The notes: a model not told the origin generated them from the letters alone. A DNA stretch of 64,000 nucleotides from Nonomuraea sediminis (GCF_018531495.1 NZ_JAHDTI010000015.1:239286-303285), one strand, 5' to 3'. Numbered from the stretch's first letter, positions 40,850-49,994 are shown. A program made the numbers and translations.

Positions 40850-41419
40850 GTGGACAAGATGAAGCTGCGCCGCGAACTGATTGAGGCGCGCACCTCCCTA
40901 TCCCCCGAACAGCGGCGGGCAAACGCGACAAGCATCCGTGAAACCCTCCTAGATCAGCCGTGGGTGCAGATGGCCGGGCTGGTTGCCTGCTACTGGTCTA
41001 CAGGGAGCGAGCCCGACACGCATGGCCTGGTCTTCGCCCTGTGGAAACACGGTGCAACCGTCATCCTGCCTGTGCATAAAGAGGATGACGATCTGGACTG
41101 GGCGGTCTATGACGGCCCAGACACGCTCGCACGCGGACGTTCCGGGATCATGGAGCCCATAGACACCCGCCGCGGCGTCGACGCCATCCGCACGGCCGCC
41201 CTGGTGATCGTCCCGGCCCTGGCCGTCGACCGGCGGACGGGGGTACGGCTGGGCCGCGGCGGCGGCTCCTACGACCGGGCTCTGGCCCGCGTGGGGCCGA
41301 ACGTGCCCACGGTCGCTCTCCTCCACGAAGGGGAGCTGCTGGAGGGCATCCCGGCAGAGCCGCACGACCAGGCCGTCCGTTTTGCGGTGACACCCTCGGG
41401 ACTCACTAGGCTTATGTGA
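40850..41419 (+). CDS. 5-formyltetrahydrofolate cyclo-ligase
   Basis: A 189-residue protein. GTG at 40850 is favoured because GGAGG sits five bases upstream; a GTG at 40838 is possible. Signatures: KLRRELIEARTSLSPEQRRA, GIMEPI near the substrate site, and the ATP-loop VRLGRGGGSYDRAL. It converts 5-formyl-THF to methenyl-THF. Divergent galU and 5-FCL genes are a standard actinobacterial arrangement. Confidence 0.95.
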   Translation: MDKMKLRRELIEARTSLSPEQRRANATSIRETLLDQPWVQMAGLVACYWSTGSEPDTHGLVFALWKHGATVILPVHKEDDDLDWAVYDGPDTLARGRSGIMEPIDTRRGVDAIRTAALVIVPALAVDRRTGVRLGRGGGSYDRALARVGPNVPTVALLHEGELLEGIPAEPHDQAVRFAVTPSGLTRLM

Positions 41420-41443
41420 CCGAAAGTACGAGAGGGGGGCCAG

Positions 41444-42949
41444 ATGACGTTGAATGTCTGGCTCCTTCTCGGTGCCGCGATCGTCATCGCGGCGATCGCG
41501 TCGGTGCGCGTGGCGCATCGCAGTGGTCTGCCCAGCCTTCTGCTGTTCCTGGCGTTCGGCCTGCTCCTGGGCGAATCGGGGCTCGGTATCCCCTTCGACA
41601 ACCCCGAGCTGGCCCAGCAGATCGGGCTGACCGCGCTGGCGGTGATCCTGGCCGAAGGTGGCCTGACGACCAACTGGACCCATGTGCGCTCGGCGGTGCC
41701 GATCGCGCTGATCCTGGCCACACTGGGCGTCACGGTCAGCATCTTCGTGGTCGCGCTTGCCGTGTTCGGGCTGCTCGACATGAGTCTGCAGGGCGCGCTG
41801 ATCATCGGCGCGGTGCTCGCCTCGACCGATGCCGCGGCCGTCTTCTCCGTTCTGCGCAGGTTGCCGTTGCCGCCGCGGCTCGCGGGGATTCTGGAGGCGG
41901 AGTCCGGTTTCAACGACGCGCCCACGGTCATCGCGGTGGCGCTGCTCAGCAATGTCAGCGCGCACATGCCGGGCCCTGGCACGTTCATCTTGGAAACCGG
42001 CTATGAGCTGCTCGTCGGCGCCGCCATTGGGCTCGCCGTGGGGCCGGCCGGGGCTTTCGCTCTGCGCCGGGTGGCCTTGCCGGCTTCGGGCCTTTATCCG
42101 ATCGCGGTGCTCGCCCTGACCTTCGTCGCGTACGGCGGGGCGGCGCTGCTCCACGGATCCGGATTTCTCGCCGTATATCTGACGGCGTTGATCCTGGGTA
42201 ATTCCCGCCTCCCGCACCGGGCCGCGACCCGCGGGTTCGCCGAAGGTGCCGCCTGGCTGGCCCAGATCGGCCTGTTCGTCATGCTGGGGCTGCTGGCCAG
42301 CCCGCCCGAGATGCCCTCGGCCATCGTGCCGGGCCTCATCGCGGGAACGGTCCTGGTGCTGCTCGCCCGCCCCATCTCCGTGATGCTCAGCGTGCTGGTG
42401 GCCAGGCTGGCGCGGCTGGGCAAGGTGAACCTGCGCGAGCAGGCGTTCCTGTCGTGGGCGGGCCTGCGAGGAGCTGTGCCGATCGTGCTGGCCACGATCC
42501 CGTGGGCGGCCGGGGTCGCGGGCTCGAAGCTCATCTTCAACTTGGTCTTCGTGATCGTCATGGTGTTCACGCTGGTCCAGGGCCCGACGCTGCCCTTCGT
42601 GGCCCGGCGGCTCGGGGTCGCGGCACCCTCCGAGGCACACGACCTGGAGGTGGAGTCCGCGCCGCTGGAGGAGCTCAACGCCGATCTGCTGCAGATCAAG
42701 GTGCCACCCGGTTCGCAACTGCACGGTGTGGAGATCTTCGAGCTGCGCCTGCCCTCCGGGGCGGCGATCACGCTGGTCGTTCGGGAGGGCAAATCGTTCG
42801 TCCCCTCGGGCACCACTCAGATCATGGAGAACGACCAGCTGCTCGTCGTCGCCACCGCTGCCTGCCGCGACCAGGTCGAGCGCCGCATGCGCGCCGTCAG
42901 CCGCCGCGGCAAGCTGGCCGGTTGGTACGGCGAGCGCGGAGTGGAATAG
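41444..42949 (+). CDS. K+/H+ antiporter, NhaP2/CvrA type with TrkA_C domain
   Basis: A 501-residue protein. About 12 membrane helices form the Na_H_Exchanger domain (GALIIGAVLASTDAAAVFSV, ILEAESGFNDAPTVIAVALL with the key acidic residues, WAGLRGAVPIVLATIP). Residues about 405-485 form a cytoplasmic TrkA_C domain (LQIKVPPGSQLHGVEIFELR). This layout is that of potassium/proton antiporters of the CvrA/NhaP2 group. It follows the folate gene by 24 bases and probably shares its promoter. Confidence 0.93.
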   Translation: MTLNVWLLLGAAIVIAAIASVRVAHRSGLPSLLLFLAFGLLLGESGLGIPFDNPELAQQIGLTALAVILAEGGLTTNWTHVRSAVPIALILATLGVTVSIFVVALAVFGLLDMSLQGALIIGAVLASTDAAAVFSVLRRLPLPPRLAGILEAESGFNDAPTVIAVALLSNVSAHMPGPGTFILETGYELLVGAAIGLAVGPAGAFALRRVALPASGLYPIAVLALTFVAYGGAALLHGSGFLAVYLTALILGNSRLPHRAATRGFAEGAAWLAQIGLFVMLGLLASPPEMPSAIVPGLIAGTVLVLLARPISVMLSVLVARLARLGKVNLREQAFLSWAGLRGAVPIVLATIPWAAGVAGSKLIFNLVFVIVMVFTLVQGPTLPFVARRLGVAAPSEAHDLEVESAPLEELNADLLQIKVPPGSQLHGVEIFELRLPSGAAITLVVREGKSFVPSGTTQIMENDQLLVVATAACRDQVERRMRAVSRRGKLAGWYGERGVE

Positions 42950-43020
42950 GCGTTTGACCGGATCGGTTAGCATTAGCAGTCGCAAAGCTCGAGTGCCAGA
43001 GCCTGACGGAGGAGGAGCGC

Positions 43021-43305
43021 GTGCCGACCTATCAGTACGCCTGCAACGACTGCGGTGAGCAGCTCGAGGTCGTCCAGAAGTTCACTGACGACGCCCTGAC
43101 TGTTTGCCCCAACTGCCAAGGAAACCTCCGCAAGGTGTTCTCCGCGGTGGGAATCGTCTTCAAGGGGTCGGGTTTCTACCGCACCGACAACCGCTCGTCG
43201 TCGACGTCCACCTCCACGTCGAGCACGCCCTCGTCGTCGAAGTCCGAGAGCAAGCCGTCCACCGAGACGAAGTCGACCCCCGCTCCCGCTGCCGCCTCCA
43301 ACTAG
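43021..43305 (+). CDS. FmdB-family zinc-ribbon protein
   Basis: A 94-residue protein from GTG behind GGAGGAG. The zinc ribbon is PTYQYACNDCGEQLEV with the second pair CPNCQGNL, followed by the conserved FSAVGIVFKGSGFYRTD. The Ser/Thr/Lys-rich tail is typical of the actinobacterial members. Role unknown; named after a regulator next to amidase genes. Its TAG overlaps the stop of the converging exporter. Confidence 0.93.
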   Translation: MPTYQYACNDCGEQLEVVQKFTDDALTVCPNCQGNLRKVFSAVGIVFKGSGFYRTDNRSSSTSTSTSSTPSSSKSESKPSTETKSTPAPAAASN

Positions 43306-45269
43306 CCAGGCCGGTCGGCGTGCGCGCCGAGCAGCTCAGGCGTGAGCTTGTCGAGCAGCTCCTCCAGCCCTGGACACGACCCCCAGTCGGCCACGAGCTT
43401 CTTCAGCCCGTCGCGTGAGTGGCGCAGGAGCGCCTGCGCAGCCGCGTCACCCGCGGGGGTCAGCCTGAGCGACTCGTCATCCGGCGAGCGCTCCACCAGC
43501 CCTGCGGCGATGAGCTGATCGACGTACGGTCGCCCTTCCGCTCTGGTGACCTCGGCACGCTCGGCCAGGGCGTCGGCCCTGACCCAGCCCTCGCCGCCGA
43601 GCCTGGCGATCACCCAGACGCCCTGCGACGGTATGCCGTCCAGCCCCGCCAGCGCCCCGAGCCTGTCGTAGTAGCCCCGGCGCAGGTCCGCGTCGGCCAG
43701 CCGTACCAGACCCCGCTCCACCTCCGCGAGCGAGGAGCGCTCCGCGGATGTCGCGCCCAGGCCCTGACCCAGGTCGGAGGCCTTGGTCGTCTCCCTGAGC
43801 CGCTTCTCGGGAATGAGCCAGCTCAGCAGGAACGCCACGAACATCACCGGCGTGGCCACGCGGAAGACAGTGGCGATCGAGCTCGCGTACACGTGCAGGA
43901 AATCAGCTGCCACCTCCGGCGGCAGCTTCTGGATCACGGTCGGGTCCTGCTGAATCTGGGCCGGATCGAACCCCGCCGGCAACGTGGTCGTCGCCATCAC
44001 CCTGGCCAGGTCGGCGTTGAGCGTGCTCGCGAAGACCGAGCCAAGCGTGGCCACGCCGAACGAGCCGCCGATCATGCGGAAGAACGTCGCACCCGAGGTG
44101 GCGACGCCCAGGTCCTTGAACTCGACCGCGTTCTGCACGATGATCACCAGCACCTGCATGGTCATGCCCAGCCCGATGCCGAGCACGAGCAGGCAGACGC
44201 CCAGCGTGAGCAGGCTGCTGTGCTCGCTCAGCGTCGAAAGCAGGCCCATCCCGACCGTCGCGATGCCGGTACCGGCGATGGGCAGGAAGCGGTACCTGCC
44301 GGTTCTGGAGATGATCTGCCCGCTGACGATGGACATCAGGAGCATGCCCGCCATCATCGGCAGCAGGTGGACGCCCGACAGCGTCGGGCTCACGCCATGG
44401 ACGGTCTGCAGATAGAGGGGCAGATACGTCAGCGCACCGAACATGCCGAACCCCACCACGAATCCGACGGTCGCCGTCATGCTGAACGCGCGCAGCTTGA
44501 ACAGCCCGAGCGGCATCACCGGCTCGGCGGCCCGCCGTTCGACGAAGCCCCAGGCCACGAGCAGCACCAGCGCGGCGACGGCGAGCCCGATGATGACCGG
44601 GCTGCTCCAGGCGTAAGTGGTGCCACCCCAGGTCGCGATCAGGACCAGGCACGAGGTGGCGGCGCCGAGCAGCACCACCCCCGCATAGTCGATCTTGTGG
44701 GCGGTCCTGGTGTCGTCGCCGGGCAGCACGACGATGATCACCACCAGCGCGATCACGCCGAGGGGCAGGTTGATGTAGAAAACCCAGTGCCAGGACAGAT
44801 GGTCCACGAACAGGCCGCCCAGCAGCGGGCCGACGATGCTCGACACCGCGAAGACCCCGCCGAACCAGCCCTGGTACTTGCCCCGATCGCGCGCGGAGAC
44901 GACGTCGCCCACGATGGCCTGCGCGAGCACCATCAGCCCGCCGCCGCCCAGCCCCTGAAGCGCGCGGAAGGCGATCAGCTGGTCCATGCTCTGGCTCAGC
45001 CCGCACAGGGCCGACCCGATCAGGAAGATCACGATCGCGCCGATGAACAGCCTCTTGCGGCCGAACTGATCGCCCAGTTTGCCCCATAGCGGGGTGGACA
45101 CGGTGGAGGCCAGCATGTAGCCGGTGACCACCCACGACAGCCGCTCCAGGCCGCCGAGGTCGCCGACGATGGTGGGCAGCGCGGTGGACACGATCGTCTG
45201 GTCGAGCGCCGCCAGCAGCATGCCGAGCATGAGCGCCATGATGATCAGGCCGAGGCCCCGTTGCCGCAT
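43302..45269 (-). CDS. DHA2-family multidrug exporter with C-terminal winged helix
   Basis: A 655-residue protein, ATG at 45269 (upstream extension rejected). Fourteen membrane helices with MFS motifs (LDQTIVSTALPTIVGDLGGL, GKLGDQFGRKRLF, QGLGGGGLMVLAQAIVGDVV, INLPLGVIALVVIIV) place it in the EmrB/QacA group. After the last helix (VAFLLSWLIPEKRLRETT) a soluble 125-residue tail follows. That tail looks like a MarR-type winged helix (WVIARLGGEGWVRADALAER, PYVDQLIAAGLVERSPDDES, LRLTPAGDAAAQALL). A regulator-like domain on a transporter is unusual and may sense drugs or bind DNA. Confidence 0.92.
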   Translation of the reverse strand: MRQRGLGLIIMALMLGMLLAALDQTIVSTALPTIVGDLGGLERLSWVVTGYMLASTVSTPLWGKLGDQFGRKRLFIGAIVIFLIGSALCGLSQSMDQLIAFRALQGLGGGGLMVLAQAIVGDVVSARDRGKYQGWFGGVFAVSSIVGPLLGGLFVDHLSWHWVFYINLPLGVIALVVIIVVLPGDDTRTAHKIDYAGVVLLGAATSCLVLIATWGGTTYAWSSPVIIGLAVAALVLLVAWGFVERRAAEPVMPLGLFKLRAFSMTATVGFVVGFGMFGALTYLPLYLQTVHGVSPTLSGVHLLPMMAGMLLMSIVSGQIISRTGRYRFLPIAGTGIATVGMGLLSTLSEHSSLLTLGVCLLVLGIGLGMTMQVLVIIVQNAVEFKDLGVATSGATFFRMIGGSFGVATLGSVFASTLNADLARVMATTTLPAGFDPAQIQQDPTVIQKLPPEVAADFLHVYASSIATVFRVATPVMFVAFLLSWLIPEKRLRETTKASDLGQGLGATSAERSSLAEVERGLVRLADADLRRGYYDRLGALAGLDGIPSQGVWVIARLGGEGWVRADALAERAEVTRAEGRPYVDQLIAAGLVERSPDDESLRLTPAGDAAAQALLRHSRDGLKKLVADWGSCPGLEELLDKLTPELLGAHADRPG

Positions 45270-45401
45270 GATGATCCCCCCTGCGGCGATATTACTCCGC
45301 GCGTTCTTGTGGCCACTTCGAGTTATCCACAGGCGGGCCGATCTTGCTCGGCTGTCCACAGAACGCTGTTCTCCTCCTGCCGTGCCCCCACGCCATGCCA
45401 C

Positions 45402-45407
45402 TAATCT
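45402..45407 (+). promoter_or_regulatory. Possible -10 element for leaderless mtnP transcript
   Basis: TAATCT ends eight bases before the ATG at 45415, and no ribosome-binding sequence is present. This spacing is typical of leaderless actinobacterial mRNAs. No clear -35 was found. Confidence 0.3.
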
Positions 45408-45414
45408 CGGCGCC

Positions 45415-46221
45415 ATGGTCAATCGCGCAGACATCGGCGTCATCGGCGGGTCCGGCTTCTACTCCCTGCTCGACGACGCGGAGGAGATCCAGCTCAGCAC
45501 GCCGTACGGCCCGCCGAGCGACGTCGTCACGGTGGGCAGGATCGGCTCGCGTTCCGTGGCCTTCATCCCCAGGCACGGGCGCGGCCACCAGTTCCCACCT
45601 CACCGTATTCCTTACAGGGCCAACCTGTGGGCGCTGCGCTCGCTGGGCGTGCGCCAGGTGCTGGCCCCGAACGCGGTCGGCTCGCTGCGCGCCGAATACG
45701 GGCCGGGCACGATCGTCATCCCCGACCAGATCGTCGACCGCACCTCCGGCCGCGTGCAGACCTACTACGACGCCGGCGGCGCCGTCCACGTCGCATTCGC
45801 CGACCCTTACTGTTCCTCGGGCCGCGAGGTGGCCGTGGCCGCCGCCCGCTCCGGCGACTGGCAGACCGTCGACGGCGGCACGCTCGTGGTCATCGAAGGC
45901 CCGCGCTTCTCCACCCGCGCCGAGTCCCAGTGGTACACCGCCAACGGCTGGACCATCGTCGGCATGACCGGCCACCCCGAGGCCGTCCTGGCGCGCGAGC
46001 TGGCCCTGTGCTACACGTCCCTGGCGCTGGTGACCGACCTCGACGCGGGCGTGGAGGCGGGCGAGGGCGTCACCCACGAGGGGGTCATGGCCTTCTTCGC
46101 GGAAAACGTCGCCCGCATGCGCACCCTGGTCTCCGCGACGGTCGAGGCTCTGCCCGACAAGCGCACCTGCGAGTGCGGCTCGGCGCTCGACGGCCTCAAG
46201 CTGCCCTTCGAGCTGCCGTGA
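45415..46221 (+). CDS. mtnP: S-methyl-5'-thioadenosine phosphorylase
   Basis: A 268-residue protein: IGVIGGSGFYSLLDDA (phosphate loop), PRHGRGHQFPPHRIPYRANL, IEGPRFSTRAESQWY, and VGMTGHPEAVLARELALCYT with the substrate-specificity region. This branch cleaves methylthioadenosine to adenine and methylthioribose-1-phosphate in methionine salvage. MTGHPE, where purine nucleoside phosphorylases differ, supports this call. It probably has a leaderless start. The GTG of the next gene overlaps its stop. Confidence 0.93.
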   Translation: MVNRADIGVIGGSGFYSLLDDAEEIQLSTPYGPPSDVVTVGRIGSRSVAFIPRHGRGHQFPPHRIPYRANLWALRSLGVRQVLAPNAVGSLRAEYGPGTIVIPDQIVDRTSGRVQTYYDAGGAVHVAFADPYCSSGREVAVAAARSGDWQTVDGGTLVVIEGPRFSTRAESQWYTANGWTIVGMTGHPEAVLARELALCYTSLALVTDLDAGVEAGEGVTHEGVMAFFAENVARMRTLVSATVEALPDKRTCECGSALDGLKLPFELP

Positions 46222-46781
46222 CCTGGGCGCGCCGCTTCGCCCGCCTCCGGCGCCTCATCGCCTCCGTCCTGACCGGTCTGGCCGTGCTGACGGCCCTGCT
46301 GACCGTACGGCCGGCCGGCCCTGACCCCATCCTGGTGGCGGCGCGCGACCTGGCTCCCGGCGTGCTCGAGCCGGGCGACCTGCGCGCGGCCCCGGTCGAC
46401 CCGCCGCCCGACGGCGCCCTGCGCTCGGGCGGCATCGGCCAGGTACTTGCCACCGCCATGCGCAAGGGAGAGCCGCTGACCGACGTACGGCTGCTGCCGC
46501 ACATGCCGCTGCCGCCCGGCGCCGTGGCCGCGCCGGTGCGCATCGCCGACCGCGACGCGGTCCGGCTGATCGCGCCCGGCTCGATCGTGGGCGTGCTGGC
46601 CGCCTGGGAGGGTCAGAGCGCGCAGCTGGTGGCCGACGACGTCAGGGTGGTCACGATCCCGGCGAGCAAGGACGAGCACGGCGCCTTAGTCGTGCTCGCG
46701 GCCACGCCCACCCAGGCCGGCCAGCTCGCCGCGGCGCAGGCGGGAGGGAGTTTGTCGATCACGATCAAGCCATCACCCTGA
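46218..46781 (+). CDS. SAF-domain protein (CpaB/RcpC-like)
   Basis: A 187-residue protein with an N-terminal membrane anchor (LIASVLTGLAVLTALLTV). A SAF domain follows (ILVAARDLAPGVLEPGDLRA, then MRKGEPLTDVRLLP), with a C-terminal strand-rich part. CpaB-type proteins stabilise pilus secretins in Gram-negatives. In actinobacteria such short SAF proteins have unknown or Flp-pilus-related roles. It is translationally coupled to mtnP and lies 27 bases before mscL. Confidence 0.85.
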   Translation: MTWARRFARLRRLIASVLTGLAVLTALLTVRPAGPDPILVAARDLAPGVLEPGDLRAAPVDPPPDGALRSGGIGQVLATAMRKGEPLTDVRLLPHMPLPPGAVAAPVRIADRDAVRLIAPGSIVGVLAAWEGQSAQLVADDVRVVTIPASKDEHGALVVLAATPTQAGQLAAAQAGGSLSITIKPSP

Positions 46782-46808
46782 GTAATCGATCAGATACGAT
46801 CGTTTTTC

Positions 46809-47207
46809 ATGAGTGGATTCAAGAAGTTCCTCATGCGCGGCAACGTCATCGACCTGGCCGTGGCGGTCGTCATCGGCGCGGCGTTCACCGCGATCGTCAA
46901 CTCCTTCGTGAAGGATCTGCTGACGCCGCTGATCTCGGCGATCGGCGGGCTGCCCGACTTCTCCTCGCTGAGGTTCACGATCGGCCGCTCCAACTTCCTC
47001 TACGGCAACTTCATCAACGCCGTGGTGTCGTTCCTCATGGTCGCGGGGGTGGTCTACTTCCTGATCATCAAGCCCTACAACCACCTCAAGGAGCGCGCAG
47101 TGGCCCGCGAGGAAGCGATCACGCGCGAGTGCCCCGAGTGCCTGTCCGAGATCCCCAAGGCCGCCTCACGCTGCGCGCAGTGCTGCGCCGAGGTCACCCC
47201 GGTCTAG
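46809..47207 (+). CDS. mscL: Large-conductance mechanosensitive channel MscL
   Basis: A 132-residue protein: FKKFLMRGNVIDLAVAVVIG (TM1 and pore), NFINAVVSFLMVAGVVYFLI (TM2), and a C-terminal bundle ending in a small zinc ribbon (CPECLSEIPKAASRCAQC). It opens on membrane tension to release solutes. The cysteine tail is found in many actinobacterial MscL proteins. It ends in convergent overlap with the peptidase gene. Confidence 0.97.
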   Translation: MSGFKKFLMRGNVIDLAVAVVIGAAFTAIVNSFVKDLLTPLISAIGGLPDFSSLRFTIGRSNFLYGNFINAVVSFLMVAGVVYFLIIKPYNHLKERAVAREEAITRECPECLSEIPKAASRCAQCCAEVTPV

Positions 47208-48283
47208 AGGACCGAGTCGATCTTCGGGTTGTACTCCCAGTGCCACGGCTCGAACGGGCTGCTGTAGGCCCAGGCGGGATGGAACCAGCCGTACTTCTTG
47301 GAGTTCTGCTCCATCCACCGGAACTGGACGGAACCGGGATTCTGTATGCCTCCGCACAGGTCGGCGGCCAGCCCGAGCCCGTGGTTGCTGCGCCCGGGCA
47401 CCGCGGCGAACCCAGGGCGGCGGTAGTAGACCGACTGCTGCTCGCTCAGGCTGCGGTAGGCCGAAGTGACGCATATCTGCTTGCCGAACTGCCTGCGATA
47501 GGCCTCGTTCAAGCTGACGAACGCGATCGTGGCATCCGCCCTGAGCATGAACCCCTTCTGCTGCAGAGGGCACAGCATGGTGCGCGGGATCAGCCCGTTC
47601 GGATAGTCGTTGGCCGTGGCCGCCTGCAGCGGGTTGCACCCGAGCGCGGCCTTCCCCACCTTGTCGATCTTGATGCCCAGCTTCACCAGAGCCGCGGTCA
47701 GCGACTTCACGATCTTGTCGGAGCGCTGCCTCAGGGTGTCGATCTCCGCGGCCATCTGCGCCTCGGCCAGCAGGTTGCTCGCCCGCAGATCCTGCGCCTG
47801 CGCGGCCAGTTGCTCGGTCTGCGTGTACAGCTGGCTGGTCTGCTCCACCGCCTGCTGCCGGACCGCCACGATCTGCCCCACGTTGGCCATCGCCCGCAAC
47901 GTCCCGTCGCCGGCATCGCCGGACAGGAACGGCGCGATCCCGTCGGCGCCCACCGGCTGCTCGTACAGCAGCTCGGCCATCTGGGACACGGGCTGCCTGA
48001 TCTGCGCCAGCTGCTGGTCGGCGGTCTGCAGGGAGCGCAGCTTGTCCTTCAGCTGCTTCTCGGAGGCCGCGATGTCGCTCCTGCGCTTCTCCAGCGCCTT
48101 GGTGGCGTCCTCGAGCTCCTTGGCCGACTGCTCGGCCTGCTTGCGTAGCTCGGTCAGGTTGGAGGGGTCCTTGGCCGTTTCGGCCAGGGTTGTGGACACG
48201 GGTGCGGCATGGGCCGCTGGCGCGCAAAGAGAAGTCATCGCCATGACGACCGCGATCAGACCTGCTGATCGAGCGGATGGCAC
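47204..48283 (-). CDS. Secreted M15 (VanY-type) D-Ala-D-Ala carboxypeptidase with coiled coil
   Basis: A 359-residue protein, GTG start behind GGAGGAG. Signal peptide about 1-26 (LIAVVMAMTSLCAPAAHA). A long coiled coil spans residues 38-210 (EQSAKELEDATKALEKRRSD). The C-terminal M15 domain has the zinc motif SNHGLGLAADLCGG and the second site EPWHWEY. It trims peptidoglycan stem peptides outside the membrane. The coiled coil resembles NlpC/P60 or EnvC-type regulatory stalks and may tie the enzyme to division or cell-wall assembly. Confidence 0.93.
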   Translation of the reverse strand: MPSARSAGLIAVVMAMTSLCAPAAHAAPVSTTLAETAKDPSNLTELRKQAEQSAKELEDATKALEKRRSDIAASEKQLKDKLRSLQTADQQLAQIRQPVSQMAELLYEQPVGADGIAPFLSGDAGDGTLRAMANVGQIVAVRQQAVEQTSQLYTQTEQLAAQAQDLRASNLLAEAQMAAEIDTLRQRSDKIVKSLTAALVKLGIKIDKVGKAALGCNPLQAATANDYPNGLIPRTMLCPLQQKGFMLRADATIAFVSLNEAYRRQFGKQICVTSAYRSLSEQQSVYYRRPGFAAVPGRSNHGLGLAADLCGGIQNPGSVQFRWMEQNSKKYGWFHPAWAYSSPFEPWHWEYNPKIDSVL

Positions 48284-48787
48284 GTTCGACTCCTCCGTTT
48301 GCGAACTCGTTACCTGGGTCAGGCACGCACGTTACTACAGCCCCCCGAGTGCCCGGACCGAACTCCAGAGAGCCGCTATGTTCCGAAAGCCCCATTTCAT
48401 CCGCCAGCAGCACCAAGCACGGCAACCCTTCACGCCCACCCACCCGAGCCCCTGCCAAACCCGCAGCTCGCAGCGCTGCGTCGGCGAACCCATGACGCCT
48501 CAGCCTGCCCGGCCCAGCGTCCCCAGCACCCCACGCAAGCTCATCGAGTTCACCGACCCAGGAACCCCAGCCTTCTGGCCACCGTTTGGGTCCCCGGCCC
48601 CGCCTACTAGTCCCCGACCCCGCCTACTGCTGGAACCCGCACTGCGCCAACGCCTCGCGCCCCTGCCCAAGACCAGACGCTTGCTCCGAAGCCGCCGCCC
48701 TAGCTCGGACGCCTATCCGACCTGGCTTACCGGCTCCGTCCAGCTCCTTGTGTCCACCTGCGCGACCCGCTACTCCAACCCTGTGCC

Positions 48788-48850
48788 GAGTCCACGCCTT
48801 GCCCCTCCGAGTCCACCTCTTACCCCGCCGAGCCCACCCCTTGCCCCGCC
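48788..48850. repeat. Three 21-bp tandem repeats
   Basis: Units at 48788, 48809 and 48830 follow the pattern GAGyCCACsyCTTrCCCCkCC. The unit length is a multiple of three, so reading frames are preserved. Confidence 0.65.
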
Positions 48851-48957
48851 GGACCGTCGCCCGACACCAGCCTGTTGCCCTCACGCGCCGCCCCGGCTCG
48901 GCCGTCGATCCGACCTGGCGCCTCGGCCCAACCCCTCAGCCTGCTCCAGCTCCCTAG

Positions 48958-49111
48958 CCCCGCCCCTCGGCCTGCCCTGGCTGCTCAGCCCGACTCCCCG
49001 GCTTGCCCCGGCTCCTCGGCCCGACTCCCCGGCTTGCCCCGGCTCCTCGGCCCAACACCTCAGCCTGTCCGGCTCCTCAGCCCGACTCCCCGACCCGCCC
49101 CGGCGCCTCGG
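48958..49111. repeat. About five 31-bp tandem repeats (minisatellite)
   Basis: Units 48989-49019 and 49020-49050 are identical (starting CCCGACTCCCCGGCTTGCCC). Flanking units on both sides are degenerate. The period of 31 is not a multiple of three, which argues against selection on a protein. Confidence 0.7.
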
Positions 49112-49437
49112 CCCGACCCGGCCTCTCCGCCCGGCCTGCCACCTAAGCCCGACCCGGCCTCTTCGTCCGGCCTGCCCCGGCGCCTCAGCCCGACCTGGCT
49201 CCTGAGCCCGGCCTCCTCGACCTCGCCGCCCTATCCAGCCAGCCTCTCCACCTCACCGGCGGCCAGTCTCCTCGCCCCACCCGGCCAGCCCCTCAGTGGC
49301 GCGCCATCCCTGCGCCCCACTCGGCCTGGCCCGCAATGGCGCGCCACCCCTGCCGCGCCGTCAACTGGGCTTACCCGCCTACCGCCGAACCGGGCACCTG
49401 AGCACCGACACCGTCGGGTCGAACACCCAACCACCGA

Positions 49438-49842
49438 TCAGGCAGGCCGCCGCTCATGCTCCCGACACAACTCCCACAACCAGGTGTCCTCCCACTCCCC
49501 CGGACAACTGGAATGCGTAACCTCCGGCCGAGGCGTACTCCGCACCACAACCGGCGGCGAAGACGTAACGGGCGCCGCCACAGCCGCAACAGGCTCCCGC
49601 GACCGCTCAGGCGCCGGCACGGCCCCCTCGTACCAAAGATCGGCATGCACAGGGGCAGGCACCAACACAGGCTCAAACGCCAACCCGGCCCCACCAGAAG
49701 GCACCGCCTCGGAAGCACCCCCCTCCCGATACCCACCCAGCTCCCCCGCCATCAACCCCCCGGCCAAGATGGCAGGCGCCAGCAACGCCACGACGAACAC
49801 CACAGGCCGCCTACGCGTTTGTTTACTCCGCCTACGATTCAC
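49438..49842 (-). CDS. Small single-pass membrane or exported protein
   Basis: A 134-residue protein from GTG at 49842. It starts NRRRSKQTRRRPVVFVVALL with a membrane helix at 14-31, then a Pro/Ala/Val-rich extracytoplasmic segment. It ends in a short conserved-looking tail (SCPGEWEDTWLWELCREHER) with two cysteines. That WxWxLC tail recalls small secreted actinobacterial proteins whose roles are unknown. It is followed by the repeat desert. Confidence 0.55.
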   Translation of the reverse strand: MNRRRSKQTRRRPVVFVVALLAPAILAGGLMAGELGGYREGGASEAVPSGGAGLAFEPVLVPAPVHADLWYEGAVPAPERSREPVAAVAAPVTSSPPVVVRSTPRPEVTHSSCPGEWEDTWLWELCREHERRPA

Positions 49843-49994
49843 CCGGCAGACGCTAGCCCCGCACCATGCAGGGAACAGGGATCGCTTGTCCTCCCTTTAC
49901 CCCCACCCACACCACCCATGACGATCCCCGTGGCAACAACGGCCCCCCTGACGGCACACGCACGCCCAGAGATTCGCTACGCTTACTGACGTCC

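Larger units (their letters stand above)
48284..49437. repeat. 1.15-kb proline-biased tandem-repeat desert
   Basis: C-rich strand with many degenerate repeats (CTCGGCCCGACTCCCC type words). Three 21-bp units stand at 48788-48850 and 31-bp units at 48958-49111. Several frames stay open on both strands because of composition, giving Pro/Ser/Arg-rich strings with no conserved domain or ribosome site. No gene is called. It separates the peptidase gene from a small membrane protein. Confidence 0.55.

Noticed and set aside
43419..45089. 556-residue plus-strand frame opposite the DHA2 exporter
   Set aside because: Antisense of a well-conserved transporter; composition is His/Arg/Gln-rich and typical of a mirror frame.
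48958..49111. Possible CRISPR array
   Set aside because: The repeats are directly tandem without unique spacers and vary in sequence; no cas gene is near.
48875..49921. Proline-rich 348-residue frame
   Set aside because: It runs across non-triplet 31-bp repeats and through the better-supported minus-strand membrane protein gene; no ribosome site.
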